Source: Luteimonas suaedae (lineage in GTDB: Bacteria > Pseudomonadota > Gammaproteobacteria > Xanthomonadales > Xanthomonadaceae). Taken from it: DNA of 64,000 bases. How positions within the stretch are numbered: the first letter of the stretch is position 1; the number at the start of each line of letters is the position of its first letter. The notes below the pieces were generated by a model, which saw nothing but the letters and a program-made list of their open reading frames with translations, had not been told where the DNA came from and made no database searches. Positions 10,196 through 21,109 of this stretch are shown one piece after another. The stretch lies in NCBI RefSeq assembly GCF_008312895.1, contig NZ_VSSP01000001.1, forward strand, positions 310,001-374,000. Direction: 5' to 3'. The position numbers and the translations under genes are program-made.

Positions 10196-11089
10196 TCACC
10201 ACAAGGACGCGGCAGTACCGGGCGGCGTGACACCCGGCGCCAGCTTGTCGGGGTTGGACAGGTGGAGCAGCTCCACGATCCGCTCGCCGTCGGTGACGAT
10301 GACCATGACCGCTTCCAGCGTTCCGCCGCGGTGGCGCAGGATCGCCGGCTCGCCGTTGACCCTGCCGATGCGCCATTCGAGCGCCGGATCGGGGCGCCTG
10401 TACGCGGCCCAGAACAGCCGCGCGATGCGTTCGCCGCCCTGCAGCGGGCGGATCGCCGCGGGCGCCTTGCCGCCGCCGTCCGACAGCAGCCGCGCGTCCT
10501 CGCGCAACAGCGCCGTGATCGCGCGTCTGTCGCCGATGCGAGCGGCCTGCATGAAGCGCTCCAGCAGCACGCGATGGCGTTCGGGTTCCACCGCGAAGCG
10601 TGTCCGGCCGGACTGCACGCGCGACCGCGCACGGTGCACCATCTGCCGGCAATTGGCCTCGCTGTGGCCGAGCAGCAGCGCGATCCGCGCGTAGTCGTAA
10701 TCGAAGGCTTCCTTCAGCAGATAGGCCGCGCGTTCCTCCGGACCCAGGCGTTCCAGCACCGCCAGGAACGCCAGCGAGACCTGCTCGGCGATCGCCGTCG
10801 CGTCCTCGGGGCCGGGCGCCTCGTCGATCTCGGCGGGCTCGGGTAGCCATGGGCCGACATAGTGTTCGCGCTGGCTGCGGGCGGCGCGCAGACGATCGAT
10901 CCCCAGCCGCGTGGTGGCGGTGACCAGCCAGGCCTCGGCATCGCGGATCCCTATCGTGTCCGCCTGGCGCCAGCGCAGCCAGGCGTCCTGGACCACGTCC
11001 TCGGCGTCGGTGCGGCTGCCGAGCAGGCGGTAGGCCAGGGCGAACAGGCGCGGGCGGTGGGTTTCGAAGATGCGATCGTCCGGGCTCAT
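10196..11089 (-). CDS. ECF41-family (SigJ-like) RNA polymerase sigma factor
   Basis: Extracytoplasmic-function sigma factor with a fused SnoaL-like C-terminal domain that replaces a separate anti-sigma factor. The protein has 297 residues. Region 2 is about 5-75 (LFALAYRLLGSRTDAEDVVQ) and region 4 about 105-160 (YARIALLLGHSEANCRQMVH). The linker carries WLPEP (81-85), and the C-terminal domain carries DGGGK (204-208) and NPDKL (279-283); these three motifs define ECF41. The start at 11089 (MSPDDRIFETHRPRLFALAY) matches the family N-terminus, although no strong ribosome-binding site is visible. It is followed by its typical partner gene. Confidence 0.92.
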   Translation of the reverse strand: MSPDDRIFETHRPRLFALAYRLLGSRTDAEDVVQDAWLRWRQADTIGIRDAEAWLVTATTRLGIDRLRAARSQREHYVGPWLPEPAEIDEAPGPEDATAIAEQVSLAFLAVLERLGPEERAAYLLKEAFDYDYARIALLLGHSEANCRQMVHRARSRVQSGRTRFAVEPERHRVLLERFMQAARIGDRRAITALLREDARLLSDGGGKAPAAIRPLQGGERIARLFWAAYRRPDPALEWRIGRVNGEPAILRHRGGTLEAVMVIVTDGERIVELLHLSNPDKLAPGVTPPGTAASLW

Positions 11090-11150
11090 ATCGTTGGGGA
11101 CGGGGCAGGGCGGCGAGACGTGACAGGATGTCCGAATCCGGCGTCCCCGC

Positions 11151-11295
11151 GCAGGAGCGCGCCATGCGCGCGATGCCGTGGGCGCATCTGGCGCCGGCCA
11201 TCGCGCGGCTCCTGCGCGAGCCGGAAGGCGCGTCGGTGCCCGGAATCCCGCGGCGGCGAACCGCCCGCGGCATCGCGCGCATGGCGCGCTCCTAC
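11151..11295. repeat. Stem-type intergenic repeat, family 1 copy 4 (inverted core)
   Basis: A 145 bp element with ends GCAGGAGCGCGCCATGCGCG and CGCGCATGGCGCGCTCCTAC. Its core (GCGGCTCCTGCGCGAGCCGG and GTGCCCGGAATCCCG) is the reverse complement of that in copies 2 and 3, so this copy is in the opposite orientation. It lies between the divergent sigma factor and fumarase genes. Confidence 0.88.
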
Positions 11296-11331
11296 GGATG
11301 CGCCGAAGGCGGGCGGCGGCGGACGGTGCGG

Positions 11332-11337
11332 TAAAAT
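11332..11337 (+). promoter_or_regulatory. Candidate -10 box for the fumarase gene
   Basis: TAAAAT lies 31 bases before the preferred GTG start. The same GGTAAAATG context precedes ispG at 33009. The -35 region falls near the right end of repeat copy 4, so the repeat may contribute to or limit promoter strength. Confidence 0.4.
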
Positions 11338-11368
11338 GGTGGCTGCAGACGCCACCCCACAGGCAGCC

Positions 11369-12901
11369 GTGACCAGTACCGCGACCGTCGTCCGCCAGGA
11401 CGACTTCATCCAGAGCGTCGCCGACGCCCTGCAGTACATCAGCTACTACCACCCCGTCGACTACATCCGGAATCTCGCCGCCGCCTGGGAGCGCGAGGAG
11501 AGCCCGGCGGCGAAGGACGCGATCGCGCAGATCCTGATCAACTCGCGCATGTGCGCCGAGGGCCATCGCCCGATCTGCCAGGACACCGGCATCGTCACCG
11601 TGTTCCTCAGGATCGGCATGGACATACGCTGGGACGCGACCATGGGTGTCGAGGACATGGTCAACGAGGGCGTGCGCCGCGCCTACAACCACCCCGACAA
11701 CAAGCTGCGCGCCTCGGTGCTGGCCGATCCGGCCGGGCGCCGCCGCAACACCGGCGACAACACGCCCGCGGTGGTGAACATGTCGGTGGTGCACGGCAAC
11801 ACCGTGGACGTGATCGTCGCCGCCAAGGGCGGCGGTTCCGAGGCCAAGTCGAAGTTCGCGATGCTCAACCCGTCGGACTCGATCGTCGACTGGGTGCTGA
11901 AGACGGTGCCGACCATGGGCGCCGGCTGGTGCCCGCCGGGCATGCTCGGCATCGGCATCGGCGGCACCGCCGAGAAGGCGATGCTGCTGGCCAAGGAAGC
12001 GCTGATGGAGCCGATCGATATCGTCGACCTGAAGGCGCGCGGCCCGTCGAACCGGATCGAGGAGCTGCGGCTGGAGCTGTTCGACAAGGTCAACGCGCTC
12101 GGCATCGGCGCCCAGGGCCTGGGCGGCCTGACCACCGTGCTCGACATCAAGATCCGCGACTATCCGACCCACGCGGCCAACCTGCCGGTGGCGTTGATCC
12201 CGAACTGCGCGGCCACCCGCCACGCGCACTTCGTGCTCGACGGTTCCGGCCCGGTGGCGCTGGAGCCGCCGTCGCTGGAGGACTGGCCGAAGCTCACCTA
12301 CGACGCGTCCAAGGGCCGCCGCGTGGACCTGGACACCGTCACTCGCGAGGAAGTCGCCGGCTGGAAGCCCGGCGACGTGCTGCTGCTCAACGGCAAATTG
12401 CTGACCGGGCGCGACGCGGCGCACAAGCGCATGGTGGAGATGCTCGATCGCGGCGAAACGCTGCCGGTCGATTTCGCCGGGCGTTTCATCTACTACGTCG
12501 GCCCGGTCGATCCGGTGCGCGACGAAGTGGTGGGACCGGCCGGCCCGACCACGGCGACGCGCATGGACAAGTTCACCCGGCAGATGCTGGAGCAGACCGG
12601 CCTGCTGGGCATGGTCGGCAAGGCCGAGCGCGGGCCGGCGGCGATCGAGGCGATCCGCGACCACCGCGCGGTGTACCTGATGGCGGTCGGCGGTTCGGCC
12701 TATCTCGTCTCCAAGGCGATCCGCGCCGCGCGCGTGGTCGCGTTCGAGGACCTGGGCATGGAGGCGATCTACGAGTTCGAGGTCCGGGACATGCCGGTGA
12801 CCGTGGCCGTCGACGTCACCGGCGAGTCCGTGCACGTCACCGGCCCGCGCGAATGGCAGGCGCGGATCGGCGGCATTCCGGTGGTGGTCGAGGCGGCCTG
12901 A
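11369..12901 (+). CDS. Class I fumarate hydratase, fused alpha and beta domains
   Basis: Oxygen-sensitive [4Fe-4S] fumarase converting fumarate to malate in the TCA cycle. The protein has 510 residues, with the catalytic N-terminal domain and beta domain in one chain. Candidate cluster ligands are C70 (PICQDTG), C188 (GAGWCPPG) and C280 (PNCAATRHAHF). The beta part (about 335-510) includes GPTTATRMDKFT. The start could be GTG at 11369 or ATG at 11336. I prefer 11369 because the ATG overlaps the probable -10 box and the GTG is preceded by CAGGCAGCC. Related Xanthomonas proteins, as I recall them, also begin shortly before DDFIQSVADALQYISYYHP. It is monocistronic as far as can be seen. Confidence 0.93.
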   Translation: MTSTATVVRQDDFIQSVADALQYISYYHPVDYIRNLAAAWEREESPAAKDAIAQILINSRMCAEGHRPICQDTGIVTVFLRIGMDIRWDATMGVEDMVNEGVRRAYNHPDNKLRASVLADPAGRRRNTGDNTPAVVNMSVVHGNTVDVIVAAKGGGSEAKSKFAMLNPSDSIVDWVLKTVPTMGAGWCPPGMLGIGIGGTAEKAMLLAKEALMEPIDIVDLKARGPSNRIEELRLELFDKVNALGIGAQGLGGLTTVLDIKIRDYPTHAANLPVALIPNCAATRHAHFVLDGSGPVALEPPSLEDWPKLTYDASKGRRVDLDTVTREEVAGWKPGDVLLLNGKLLTGRDAAHKRMVEMLDRGETLPVDFAGRFIYYVGPVDPVRDEVVGPAGPTTATRMDKFTRQMLEQTGLLGMVGKAERGPAAIEAIRDHRAVYLMAVGGSAYLVSKAIRAARVVAFEDLGMEAIYEFEVRDMPVTVAVDVTGESVHVTGPREWQARIGGIPVVVEAA

Positions 12902-13002
12902 ACGCGCCTGCGCCTGCGGCCGCGGTTCCGGTCCGGCGCCGTCCCGGAGGCGAGATGGGAGCGCAGGCATAATTCGCGTTCCTTCCCCGAGGCGAAGCTC
13001 CG

Positions 13003-13638
13003 ATGGCCGCAACCCTCTACTACGCTCCCAGTACCGCCGCTCTGGTGGTGCACTGGCTGCTGATCGAACTGCAGGTACCGCACGAACTGCAGGCGCTCGA
13101 TTTCGACCGGCACGAGCAGAAGTCGTCCGAGTACCTCAGGCTCAATCCTGCTGGCGTGGTGCCGACCCTGGTGCTCGACGGCGAGGTGCTGACCGAATCG
13201 ACCGCCATCGTCCTGCACCTGGCCGACCTGCACCCGCAGGCGCAGCTGGCGCCTGCGCCGGGCACGGTGGAGCGCGCGCGCTACTACGTCTGGATCTGCT
13301 TCTGTGCCAACACGTTGCTGCCGGCCTATCGCGCCTGGTTCTACCCCGACGAGCCCGCCGGCGAGGCCGCCCAGGTCAACGCGAAGGCCTACGCGCGCGA
13401 ACGCATCGAGTCGGCCTGGCAGCGCGTGGCAGACCATCTGCAGGCGGGCGGCCCGTACCTGCTGGGCGAGCACCTGTCGGCCGCCGACTTCCTGCTCACC
13501 ATGCTGATGCGCTGGTCGCGCAACATGCCGCGGCCCAGCGACGAATGGCCGGCGCTGCACGCGCATGCGCAGCGGATGAAGGCGCGGCCGGCGTTCCAGG
13601 AGGCCTGCCGCCGCGAGGGCATCACCGACTGGCTTTGA
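13003..13638 (+). CDS. Glutathione S-transferase family protein
   Basis: Cytosolic glutathione transferase of 211 residues. The N-terminal thioredoxin-like domain (1-80) contains the glutathione-binding LNPAGVVPTLVLDG with cis-proline and the following ESTAIVLHLA. The C-terminal helical domain (about 90-205) contains YLLGEHLSAADFLLTM, the N-capping box typical of the family. The active-site region is YYAPSTAAL near the N-terminus, with a serine or tyrosine as the likely catalytic residue. A CATAAT -10-like box at 12968-12973 precedes it. Substrate cannot be inferred. It converges with an ABC exporter gene, with a palindrome between them. Confidence 0.88.
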   Translation: MAATLYYAPSTAALVVHWLLIELQVPHELQALDFDRHEQKSSEYLRLNPAGVVPTLVLDGEVLTESTAIVLHLADLHPQAQLAPAPGTVERARYYVWICFCANTLLPAYRAWFYPDEPAGEAAQVNAKAYARERIESAWQRVADHLQAGGPYLLGEHLSAADFLLTMLMRWSRNMPRPSDEWPALHAHAQRMKARPAFQEACRREGITDWL

Positions 13639-13648
13639 AGTATCTTTG

Positions 13649-13668
13649 CGGTGGGCCTTGGCCCACCG
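13649..13668. repeat. GGTGGGCC palindrome, family 4 copy 1
   Basis: CGGTGGGCCTTGGCCCACCG is a near-perfect 20 bp palindrome located 10 bases after the glutathione transferase stop, between convergent genes. The same palindrome occurs at 21965-21987. It lacks the T-run of an intrinsic terminator but would form a stable hairpin in either transcript. Confidence 0.7.
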
Positions 13669-13682
13669 TTGTCGTCGGCGCC

Positions 13683-15473
<1,791 letters not shown>

Positions 15474-15642
15474 GATCGGAGGACGCGTCCTGCGCCTGGA
15501 ACGGATGGAGCGTGCGAGCTTACGGGGACAGGCCCGTGACCGACAGTGCGGCGCCGACGGAGACGCGCGGTCACGACTTCCATCGCTCCCACGGTGGCGA
15601 TGTCATTCCAGGTCCGATGGACGCCCGCGATTTCCTGGGAGT

Positions 15643-15662
15643 GGCGGCAGCATGCTGCCGCC
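15643..15662. repeat. 20 bp perfect palindrome
   Basis: GGCGGCAGCATGCTGCCGCC, a perfect self-complementary sequence in the 241 bp gap upstream of the exporter gene and downstream of the yigZ-like gene. It has no T-run. The surrounding bases (CACGACTTCCATCGCTCCCA before, GAAGTCGCGAC after) look like a weak outer inverted repeat. Confidence 0.55.
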
Positions 15663-15714
15663 GGGAAGTCGCGACGCCGCCGCCGGGAAAGGGCGCGGCA
15701 GCGGATCGCCCCGG

Positions 15715-16305
15715 TCAAGCGTCGCCGTCGAAGCGCACGCGGTCGCGGGTGGCGTCGCGCAGATGCGTCTTCAAGTCGTCGGCGCGCAGTTCGGGCAGGC
15801 GCAGGCGAAACCGCGCGCCTTCGGCAGCGAAGGTCTCGTCGAGCTTTTCCGCGGCGAACGCCTCCAGCGCGGTGTGGACCGCCCCGAGGTCGTCGAAGCC
15901 CGCGTGCAGGACGAGTTCCACCCGCGCCACCAGCGGCAGGCGTTCGGCCAGGCGCAGGCACTCGGCCGCCGCACCGCCGTAGGCGCGCACCAGTCCTCCG
16001 GCCCCCAGCTTGATGCCGCCGAACCAGCGCGTGACCACCACCGCTACCCGGTCGAAGCCCTGGCCATCGATGACGGACAGGATTGGCCGTCCGGCAGTGC
16101 CGGCGGGCTCGCCATCGTCGCTGGAGCGGTAATCGCCGCCGATGCGCCAGGCCCAGCAGTTGTGGTTCGCATTGGCGATCGCGACCTCCTGCAGCCAGGC
16201 CTGCGCGGCCGCGACGGTCTCGACGGCGGTCGCCCTTGCCTGGAAACGGCTGTGCCTGACCTCGATCGCGTGCGAGGCGGGGGCGGCGAGCGTATCCAGG
16301 CTCAT
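15715..16305 (-). CDS. IMPACT/YigZ family protein (UPF0029)
   Basis: Cytosolic protein of 196 residues. The N-terminal IMPACT domain (about 10-125) has the family hallmark DDGEPAGTAGRPIL and the following VVVTRWFGGIKLGAGGLVRAYG. The smaller C-terminal domain resembles the UPF0029 RNA- or nucleic-acid-binding fold. The molecular function of YigZ is not established; a role in translation or proteolysis regulation has been suggested for relatives. Its start overlaps the stop of the upstream membrane protein gene by 4 bases, so it is translationally coupled to a sigma-factor operon. Confidence 0.88.
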   Translation of the reverse strand: MSLDTLAAPASHAIEVRHSRFQARATAVETVAAAQAWLQEVAIANANHNCWAWRIGGDYRSSDDGEPAGTAGRPILSVIDGQGFDRVAVVVTRWFGGIKLGAGGLVRAYGGAAAECLRLAERLPLVARVELVLHAGFDDLGAVHTALEAFAAEKLDETFAAEGARFRLRLPELRADDLKTHLRDATRDRVRFDGDA

Positions 16306-17333
16306 TCCTCGAGCAGCCCGGACAGGTCCTCGGGCAGTTCGACCTCAGGATGGCGGCGATGGAACTCGCGCAGGCTTTCGCGCGCGGCCTCGTGTTCGCC
16401 ATCCGCATGCAGTTCGCGGATGCGCGCCAGCCAGGCCTTGTGCACTTCCGGCGAGTCCGCGGTGGCCGGCGGCCGGTCGTCGAGCGGCTGATCGAGGAAC
16501 GGATCCCGTTCCGCGCCCGCGGAGGACGCCGCAGGCAGGGGGGCGCCGGTGACCTCGGTGCGTTCGCGCGCATCACGTTGCGGCCGCGCGACCGCATCCG
16601 CTTGCGCGGCCGCACGCTGTTGCACGCTTCGGCGGCCGATCGCGGTCTCGACCGGCGGTGGCGATGGCACGAACGCCGGCTCGGCGGGCGGCAGCGGGGC
16701 CGGGGCGGGCGCCGGCACCGGCGCATCCAACACGATCGCGGATTCGTGCTGCCGTTCTCTGGTGCGGCGACTGGCCTCGTCCGCCTGTGCCTTCGCCTGG
16801 GCGGCTTCCGTCGCCTGCGGCGCGGTTTTGCGGACAGGGGCGGTATCCGCCTCCATCCCAACGCTGGCGCCCTCGGATGCCGGCTGCGATCGGGGCTGCT
16901 GCGGTGGCGCGAGCCCGCGTTCCGGAGCGGCCTGTTGCGCGGCGACCGGTCGCCGCGCGGACGCGTCGCGCGCATCGGCAGGGGTTGCCGGCACGTCCGT
17001 GATCGCTTGCGCGGCGGATTCGGCCGGGCGCGACGGAGGGGCAACCGACACCGGTGCCTCGGAAGCCGGCGGTGGCACCTGTTGCGGAAGCGGCCGCAAC
17101 TGCCAGGCGATACCCACGGCCAGTGCCAGCGAGGCGGCGATCCCGAGCGTCGCGGGCCAGCGGCGGCGGCGCGGTCGCGCCGTGACCGTCGTTGTTTCCG
17201 TCGCCGCTGCGCGCGCCGCCGCCAGGATCCGCGCGTCCAGCGCCGGCGACGGCTCCGCGCGCGGCGAGGTCCGCGCCAGCCGCTCGGCGAGTGCGCGTTC
17301 CTCCGGGGTCAGTGGGTCGCGATCGTGGGTCAT
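16302..17333 (-). CDS. Single-pass membrane protein, candidate anti-sigma factor
   Basis: Protein of 343 residues. The cytoplasmic N-terminal part (1-60) is charged and includes LTPEERALAERLA. One membrane segment, ATLGIAASLALAVGIAWQL, lies at about 61-79. The long periplasmic region is rich in proline, alanine and glutamine, ending with a compact charged helical segment (KAWLARIRELHADGEHEAAR). Its start overlaps the upstream ECF sigma gene by 4 bases, the classic position for a cognate anti-sigma factor. I see no zinc-binding HxxxCxxC motif, so it would belong to a non-zinc class. The low-complexity middle is poorly conserved in such proteins. Function is inferred from position and topology only. 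Confidence 0.7.
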   Translation of the reverse strand: MTHDRDPLTPEERALAERLARTSPRAEPSPALDARILAAARAAATETTTVTARPRRRRWPATLGIAASLALAVGIAWQLRPLPQQVPPPASEAPVSVAPPSRPAESAAQAITDVPATPADARDASARRPVAAQQAAPERGLAPPQQPRSQPASEGASVGMEADTAPVRKTAPQATEAAQAKAQADEASRRTRERQHESAIVLDAPVPAPAPAPLPPAEPAFVPSPPPVETAIGRRSVQQRAAAQADAVARPQRDARERTEVTGAPLPAASSAGAERDPFLDQPLDDRPPATADSPEVHKAWLARIRELHADGEHEAARESLREFHRRHPEVELPEDLSGLLEE

Positions 17334-17899
17334 GCGCCGAGTCCTGCCCGCAGTTTTTCCATCGCGTAGCGCAGCCGCGACTTCACAGTCTCGCGGCCGA
17401 CGCCGGTGATCGCGCCGATTTCCTCCAGGCTCAATTCCTGCTCCAGCCGCAGCATGATCACCTCGCGCTGCTCTTCGGGCAGCTCGTCCAGTGCCAGTTG
17501 CAGTCGCCGCCGCTGCTCGAACTCTGACAGGCTACGCTCCGGGGTGTCGTCGTCCGGTACACGCGCCACCCGGGCATCGGCATCGTCCGGCGCCGGCGGG
17601 CGGTGCCGCTGCGCGCGCCAGTGATCGTTGAGGCGGTTGCGGGCGATCCGGTACAGCCAGGTGGCGAACTGTGCTTCCGGCTTCCAGCGCGTGCGCGCCG
17701 CGATCACGCGCTGCCAGGTGTCCTGGAAGGCCTCGTCGACCAGGGCGGCATCGCGCAGCTGCCGCAGCAAAAACCGATACAGCCGGGTGCGATGGCGCGC
17801 GTACAAGTGCTCGAACGCCACGGCGTCGCCGCCGGCCCAGGCCAGCATCAGCGCTTCGTCGCTGGTTTCCTCTTGATCCTGGCGGGCGGCGTCGTTCAC
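17330..17899 (-). CDS. ECF RNA polymerase sigma factor
   Basis: Sigma-70 family protein of about 189 residues from the preferred GTG start. Region 2 includes FEHLYARHRTRLYRFLLRQL and DEAFQDTWQRVI; region 4 includes LDELPEEQREVIMLRLEQEL and the helix-turn-helix SLEEIGAITGVGRETVKSRL. It heads a three-gene operon with the candidate anti-sigma factor and yigZ-like gene, all with 4-base overlaps. The open frame continues upstream with an ATG at 17992, but those residues look non-coding. The GTG at 17899 yields (M)NDAARQDQEETSDEALML, typical of the family. No strong ribosome-binding site decides between them. Confidence 0.85.
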   Translation of the reverse strand: MNDAARQDQEETSDEALMLAWAGGDAVAFEHLYARHRTRLYRFLLRQLRDAALVDEAFQDTWQRVIAARTRWKPEAQFATWLYRIARNRLNDHWRAQRHRPPAPDDADARVARVPDDDTPERSLSEFEQRRRLQLALDELPEEQREVIMLRLEQELSLEEIGAITGVGRETVKSRLRYAMEKLRAGLGA

Positions 17900-18057
17900 C
17901 GCCGGCAGGTTAAGCGCTGGCGGCAGGCAGGTGAAGCCCGTCCGCGGCAGGCATGGGATGCGGGCGTGCCGGAAGCAGGGTGCATGCGTCATGCAGCGGC
18001 CAACGGCCGGCACGGCCGTTCGGGGTCGAAACTGCCTGCGCCGGCGGGTTCTGCCGT

Positions 18058-18063
18058 TATGCT
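18058..18063 (+). promoter_or_regulatory. Candidate -10 box for the GAF-GGDEF-EAL gene
   Basis: TATGCT within GTTATGCTGG lies 33 bases before the preferred GTG start. The same GTTATGCTG sequence precedes trehalase at 49531. The region is shared with the divergent sigma-factor operon. Confidence 0.4.
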
Positions 18064-18096
18064 GGCGCCAGGGGATCGGACCGCGACGGAGCAGGT

Positions 18097-20961
18097 GTGG
18101 ACGGAATTGGGCAACGGTTGCTGGCCGCGGCAGCAGTGCCCGCGGCCGGTCCGGAGGCGCTGGTCGAATTGCTGGGCGGCCTGTTGCCGGCGGGTTCGGC
18201 GTTGGCGGTGTGCTGGCGCGACCCGCGCCTGGGCAGCGGCGCCGCCGCGACCGAAACGGCCGGCGAGGCGCTGCTGGCGCGCGCCGCCGAAGGCCTGGCC
18301 GGCGTGACCGCCGGCATTCCGGCGCGAACCGCAGACCTGCCGTGGGAGCAGGGCGACACCCGGGTGTTCGTGGCGGTCGATCCGGCGGTCGCGATCGCCG
18401 CGCCGACCTGGTGCAGGCTGGCGACACGGATGATCGCTGCCGTGATGCAGTCGGAACTGTCGCGTGCCCAGGTGCGCTCGTTGCAGAAATCGGAACGCCT
18501 GCAGCAGGCGCTGTACGAGATCGCCGACCTGTCCGGTTCGTCGCTGGAGATGCGCGAGATGCTGGCGCGGATCCACCGCGTGGTCGCGGCGCTGATGTCG
18601 GCCGAGAACTTCTACATCGTGCTGCATGACGATGCGCGCGGGACCATCCGCTTCCTGTACTTTGCCGACCAGAACGACCCCTGGCGTCCCGATCCCGAGC
18701 GCGACCTGGCGCTGGACGAGATGCCCAACAGCATCACCGTGGCGCTGCTGCGCCATGGCCGGCCGATGATGGGGCCTTCGGCGCGGATCCGTGGCGAACT
18801 CGGCGTTCCGCGCGATCCGGTGCATGGCCCCGACAGCGCCGACTGGCTGGGCGTGCCGATGCGCCGCGACAGCCGCGTCTGCGGTGCGATCGTGGTGCAG
18901 AACTACGATCGCGCCGAGAGCTACAGCCAGGAGGACCGCGTGCTGCTCGAGTACGTGGCCCAGCACATCCTCACCGCGCTGGACCGCAAGCACGCGCAGG
19001 CGGAGCTCGAACGCCGCGTCGACGAACGCACGCTGGAACTGCAGCGCGCCAACCAGGTCCTGCAGGCGGAAGTGGAGGAACGGCAGCGCACCGAGCGGCT
19101 GCAGCGGGCATTGTTCCGGATCAGCGAGATGTCGGTGACCGCCGGCAGCCTGGAGCGCTTCTACGCCGACGTGCACGAGGTGGTCGGCGGGCTGCTGTAC
19201 GCGGCGAACTTCTACATCGCGATGCTTGGCGCCGACGGCGAGCGTATCGAGTTCCCTTATTCCGTCGACGAACGCGATCCGGTGCGGCAACCGCGCAGGA
19301 CCGGTAAGGGGCTGACAGAGTTCGTCATCACCAGCGGCCGGCCGCTGCTCGCCGACCGCGAGGCGATCGACCGGCTCGAATCGGAGGCCGGCGTGCGCAG
19401 CCGCGGTGCGCGCGCGGACTGCTGGCTGGGCGTGCCGCTGGTGCGCGACGGCAGCGTGATCGGCGCGCTCGTGGTGCAGAGCTACGCCGACGACATCGGC
19501 TTCGACGCGCGCGACCAGGCGCTGCTGACCTTCGTCGCGCACCGTATCGGCGGCGCGTTGTCGCGCAAGCGTGCGCAGGAGTCGCTGAAGACCGCCCATG
19601 CCGAACTCGAATTCAGGGTCGAGGCGCGCACCCAGGAGTTGAAGGACGCCAACCGCGAGCTGCGTGCGCAGATCGGCGAACGCCTGCGCGCCGAGCAGCG
19701 GCTGATTCATCAGGCGCGCCACGACCAACTCACCGGCCTGCCCAACCGCGAGCACCTGCTGGAGAAGCTCGATGCCTCGATCGCGCGCATGCACGAGCCG
19801 GAAATGGCGCGTTTCGCGGTGCTGTTCCTCGACCTGGACCGCTTCAAGCTGGTGAACGACAGCGTCGGCCATGCCGCCGGCGACGACATGCTGATCGAAA
19901 TCGGGCGCCGCGTGCGCCACGCACTGGCGGTCAAGGACACCGTGGCGCGGCTGGGCGGCGACGAGTTCGCGATCCTGCTCGAGGATGTGGCGACGCCGGC
20001 GCTCGCCGAGACCGTCGCCGCGCGGGTGCTGGTCGAACTGTCCAAGCCGATGTGGATCGCCGGGCGCGAGCTGTTCCCCGCGGCCAGCATCGGCATTGCG
20101 ATATGGCAACCGCGCTACCGCTACGGCGAGGAACTGCTGCGCGATGCCGACGCGGCGATGTATCGCGCCAAGGCGCGCGGCGGCGATCGCAGTGCGTTGT
20201 TCGACGAAGCGATGCGCGCCGAGGCGATACGACTGCTCGACCTGGAGGCCGACCTGCGTCGGGCGATCATGCACGACGCCTTCGAGCCGCATTTCCAGCC
20301 GATCGTGCGCCTGTCCGACGGCGAAGTGATCGGGCACGAGGCGCTGCTGCGCTGGAACCACGAACTGCGCGGTCCACTGGTCCCGGCGGACTTCATCGGC
20401 GTCGGCGAGGGCAGCGGCCTGATCGAGCAGGTGGACTGGCTGCTGTACCGGCACGTGGTGCGCTGGCTCCGCACCTGTCCCCACGGCTATGTCTCGATCA
20501 ACGTCTCGCCGCGGCACTTCCATTCCGACGACTTCGCCGAGCGGCTGCTGCGGCTGATCGACGAGGCCGGCGCCGACCCCGGCCGCCTGCGGATCGAGCT
20601 GACCGAAGTGGCGCTGCTCGACGACGCGCCGCGCGTGCTGCGCATGCTCAACATCCTGCGCGAGCATGGGGTGCTGGCGTTGCTGGACGATTTCGGCACC
20701 GGCTTCTCGGCGCTGTCGTACCTGCACCGGTTCCCGATCCAGTCGCTGAAGATCGACCAGAGTTTCGTCGCCGGCCTCGACGGCGAGACCCGGACCGAAA
20801 GCCTGGCGCTGGTGCGCGCGATCCTGGCGCTGGCCGGCACCCTCGGCATTGAGACCATCGGCGAAGGCGTCGAGACCGAGCAGCAGCGCCAGGTGCTGAT
20901 GGAGTTGGGCTGCCAGTACGGCCAGGGCTTCCTGTACGGGCATCCGCGTCCCGCCTCCTGA
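18097..20961 (+). CDS. GAF-GAF-GGDEF-EAL cyclic-di-GMP enzyme
   Basis: Cytosolic signalling protein of 954 residues. Two GAF-like sensor domains lie at about 145-310 and 355-500, each followed by a coiled coil ([40 protein letters not shown]). The diguanylate cyclase domain keeps GGDEF (620-624); no RxxD inhibitory site precedes it. The phosphodiesterase domain keeps E748-[27 protein letters not shown] and EGVET. Both activities are therefore plausible, with GAF ligands choosing the direction. The GTG start at 18097 follows GGAGCAG and a TATGCT -10 box; longer frames upstream run through the promoter. The gene is divergent from the sigma-factor operon. Confidence 0.9.
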   Translation: MDGIGQRLLAAAAVPAAGPEALVELLGGLLPAGSALAVCWRDPRLGSGAAATETAGEALLARAAEGLAGVTAGIPARTADLPWEQGDTRVFVAVDPAVAIAAPTWCRLATRMIAAVMQSELSRAQVRSLQKSERLQQALYEIADLSGSSLEMREMLARIHRVVAALMSAENFYIVLHDDARGTIRFLYFADQNDPWRPDPERDLALDEMPNSITVALLRHGRPMMGPSARIRGELGVPRDPVHGPDSADWLGVPMRRDSRVCGAIVVQNYDRAESYSQEDRVLLEYVAQHILTALDRKHAQAELERRVDERTLELQRANQVLQAEVEERQRTERLQRALFRISEMSVTAGSLERFYADVHEVVGGLLYAANFYIAMLGADGERIEFPYSVDERDPVRQPRRTGKGLTEFVITSGRPLLADREAIDRLESEAGVRSRGARADCWLGVPLVRDGSVIGALVVQSYADDIGFDARDQALLTFVAHRIGGALSRKRAQESLKTAHAELEFRVEARTQELKDANRELRAQIGERLRAEQRLIHQARHDQLTGLPNREHLLEKLDASIARMHEPEMARFAVLFLDLDRFKLVNDSVGHAAGDDMLIEIGRRVRHALAVKDTVARLGGDEFAILLEDVATPALAETVAARVLVELSKPMWIAGRELFPAASIGIAIWQPRYRYGEELLRDADAAMYRAKARGGDRSALFDEAMRAEAIRLLDLEADLRRAIMHDAFEPHFQPIVRLSDGEVIGHEALLRWNHELRGPLVPADFIGVGEGSGLIEQVDWLLYRHVVRWLRTCPHGYVSINVSPRHFHSDDFAERLLRLIDEAGADPGRLRIELTEVALLDDAPRVLRMLNILREHGVLALLDDFGTGFSALSYLHRFPIQSLKIDQSFVAGLDGETRTESLALVRAILALAGTLGIETIGEGVETEQQRQVLMELGCQYGQGFLYGHPRPAS

Positions 20962-21109
20962 TTCTTCCGGCAATGGGCCTGTTCCGCCGCCCTCGATGCG
21001 GTTCGGTGGAACGAAGCCACGGCGCCGGCATCACCGGAAGTCACGGCCGTTTCACGGTGCCGGGCGCAGCCTTGCGACACGCATCCTAGGGATTCCACGG
21101 AGACCGGCC

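Noticed and set aside
13649..13668. An intrinsic terminator between the glutathione transferase and exporter genes
   Set aside because: The palindrome is strong but no T-run follows on either strand; it matches a dispersed palindrome at 21965, so it is listed as a repeat.
17989..20973. A 994-codon minus-strand frame opposite the GAF-GGDEF-EAL gene
   Set aside because: It mirrors the coding strand, is rich in Gln/His/Arg/Ala as expected for antisense of GC-rich genes, and has no domains, while the plus strand shows intact signalling motifs.
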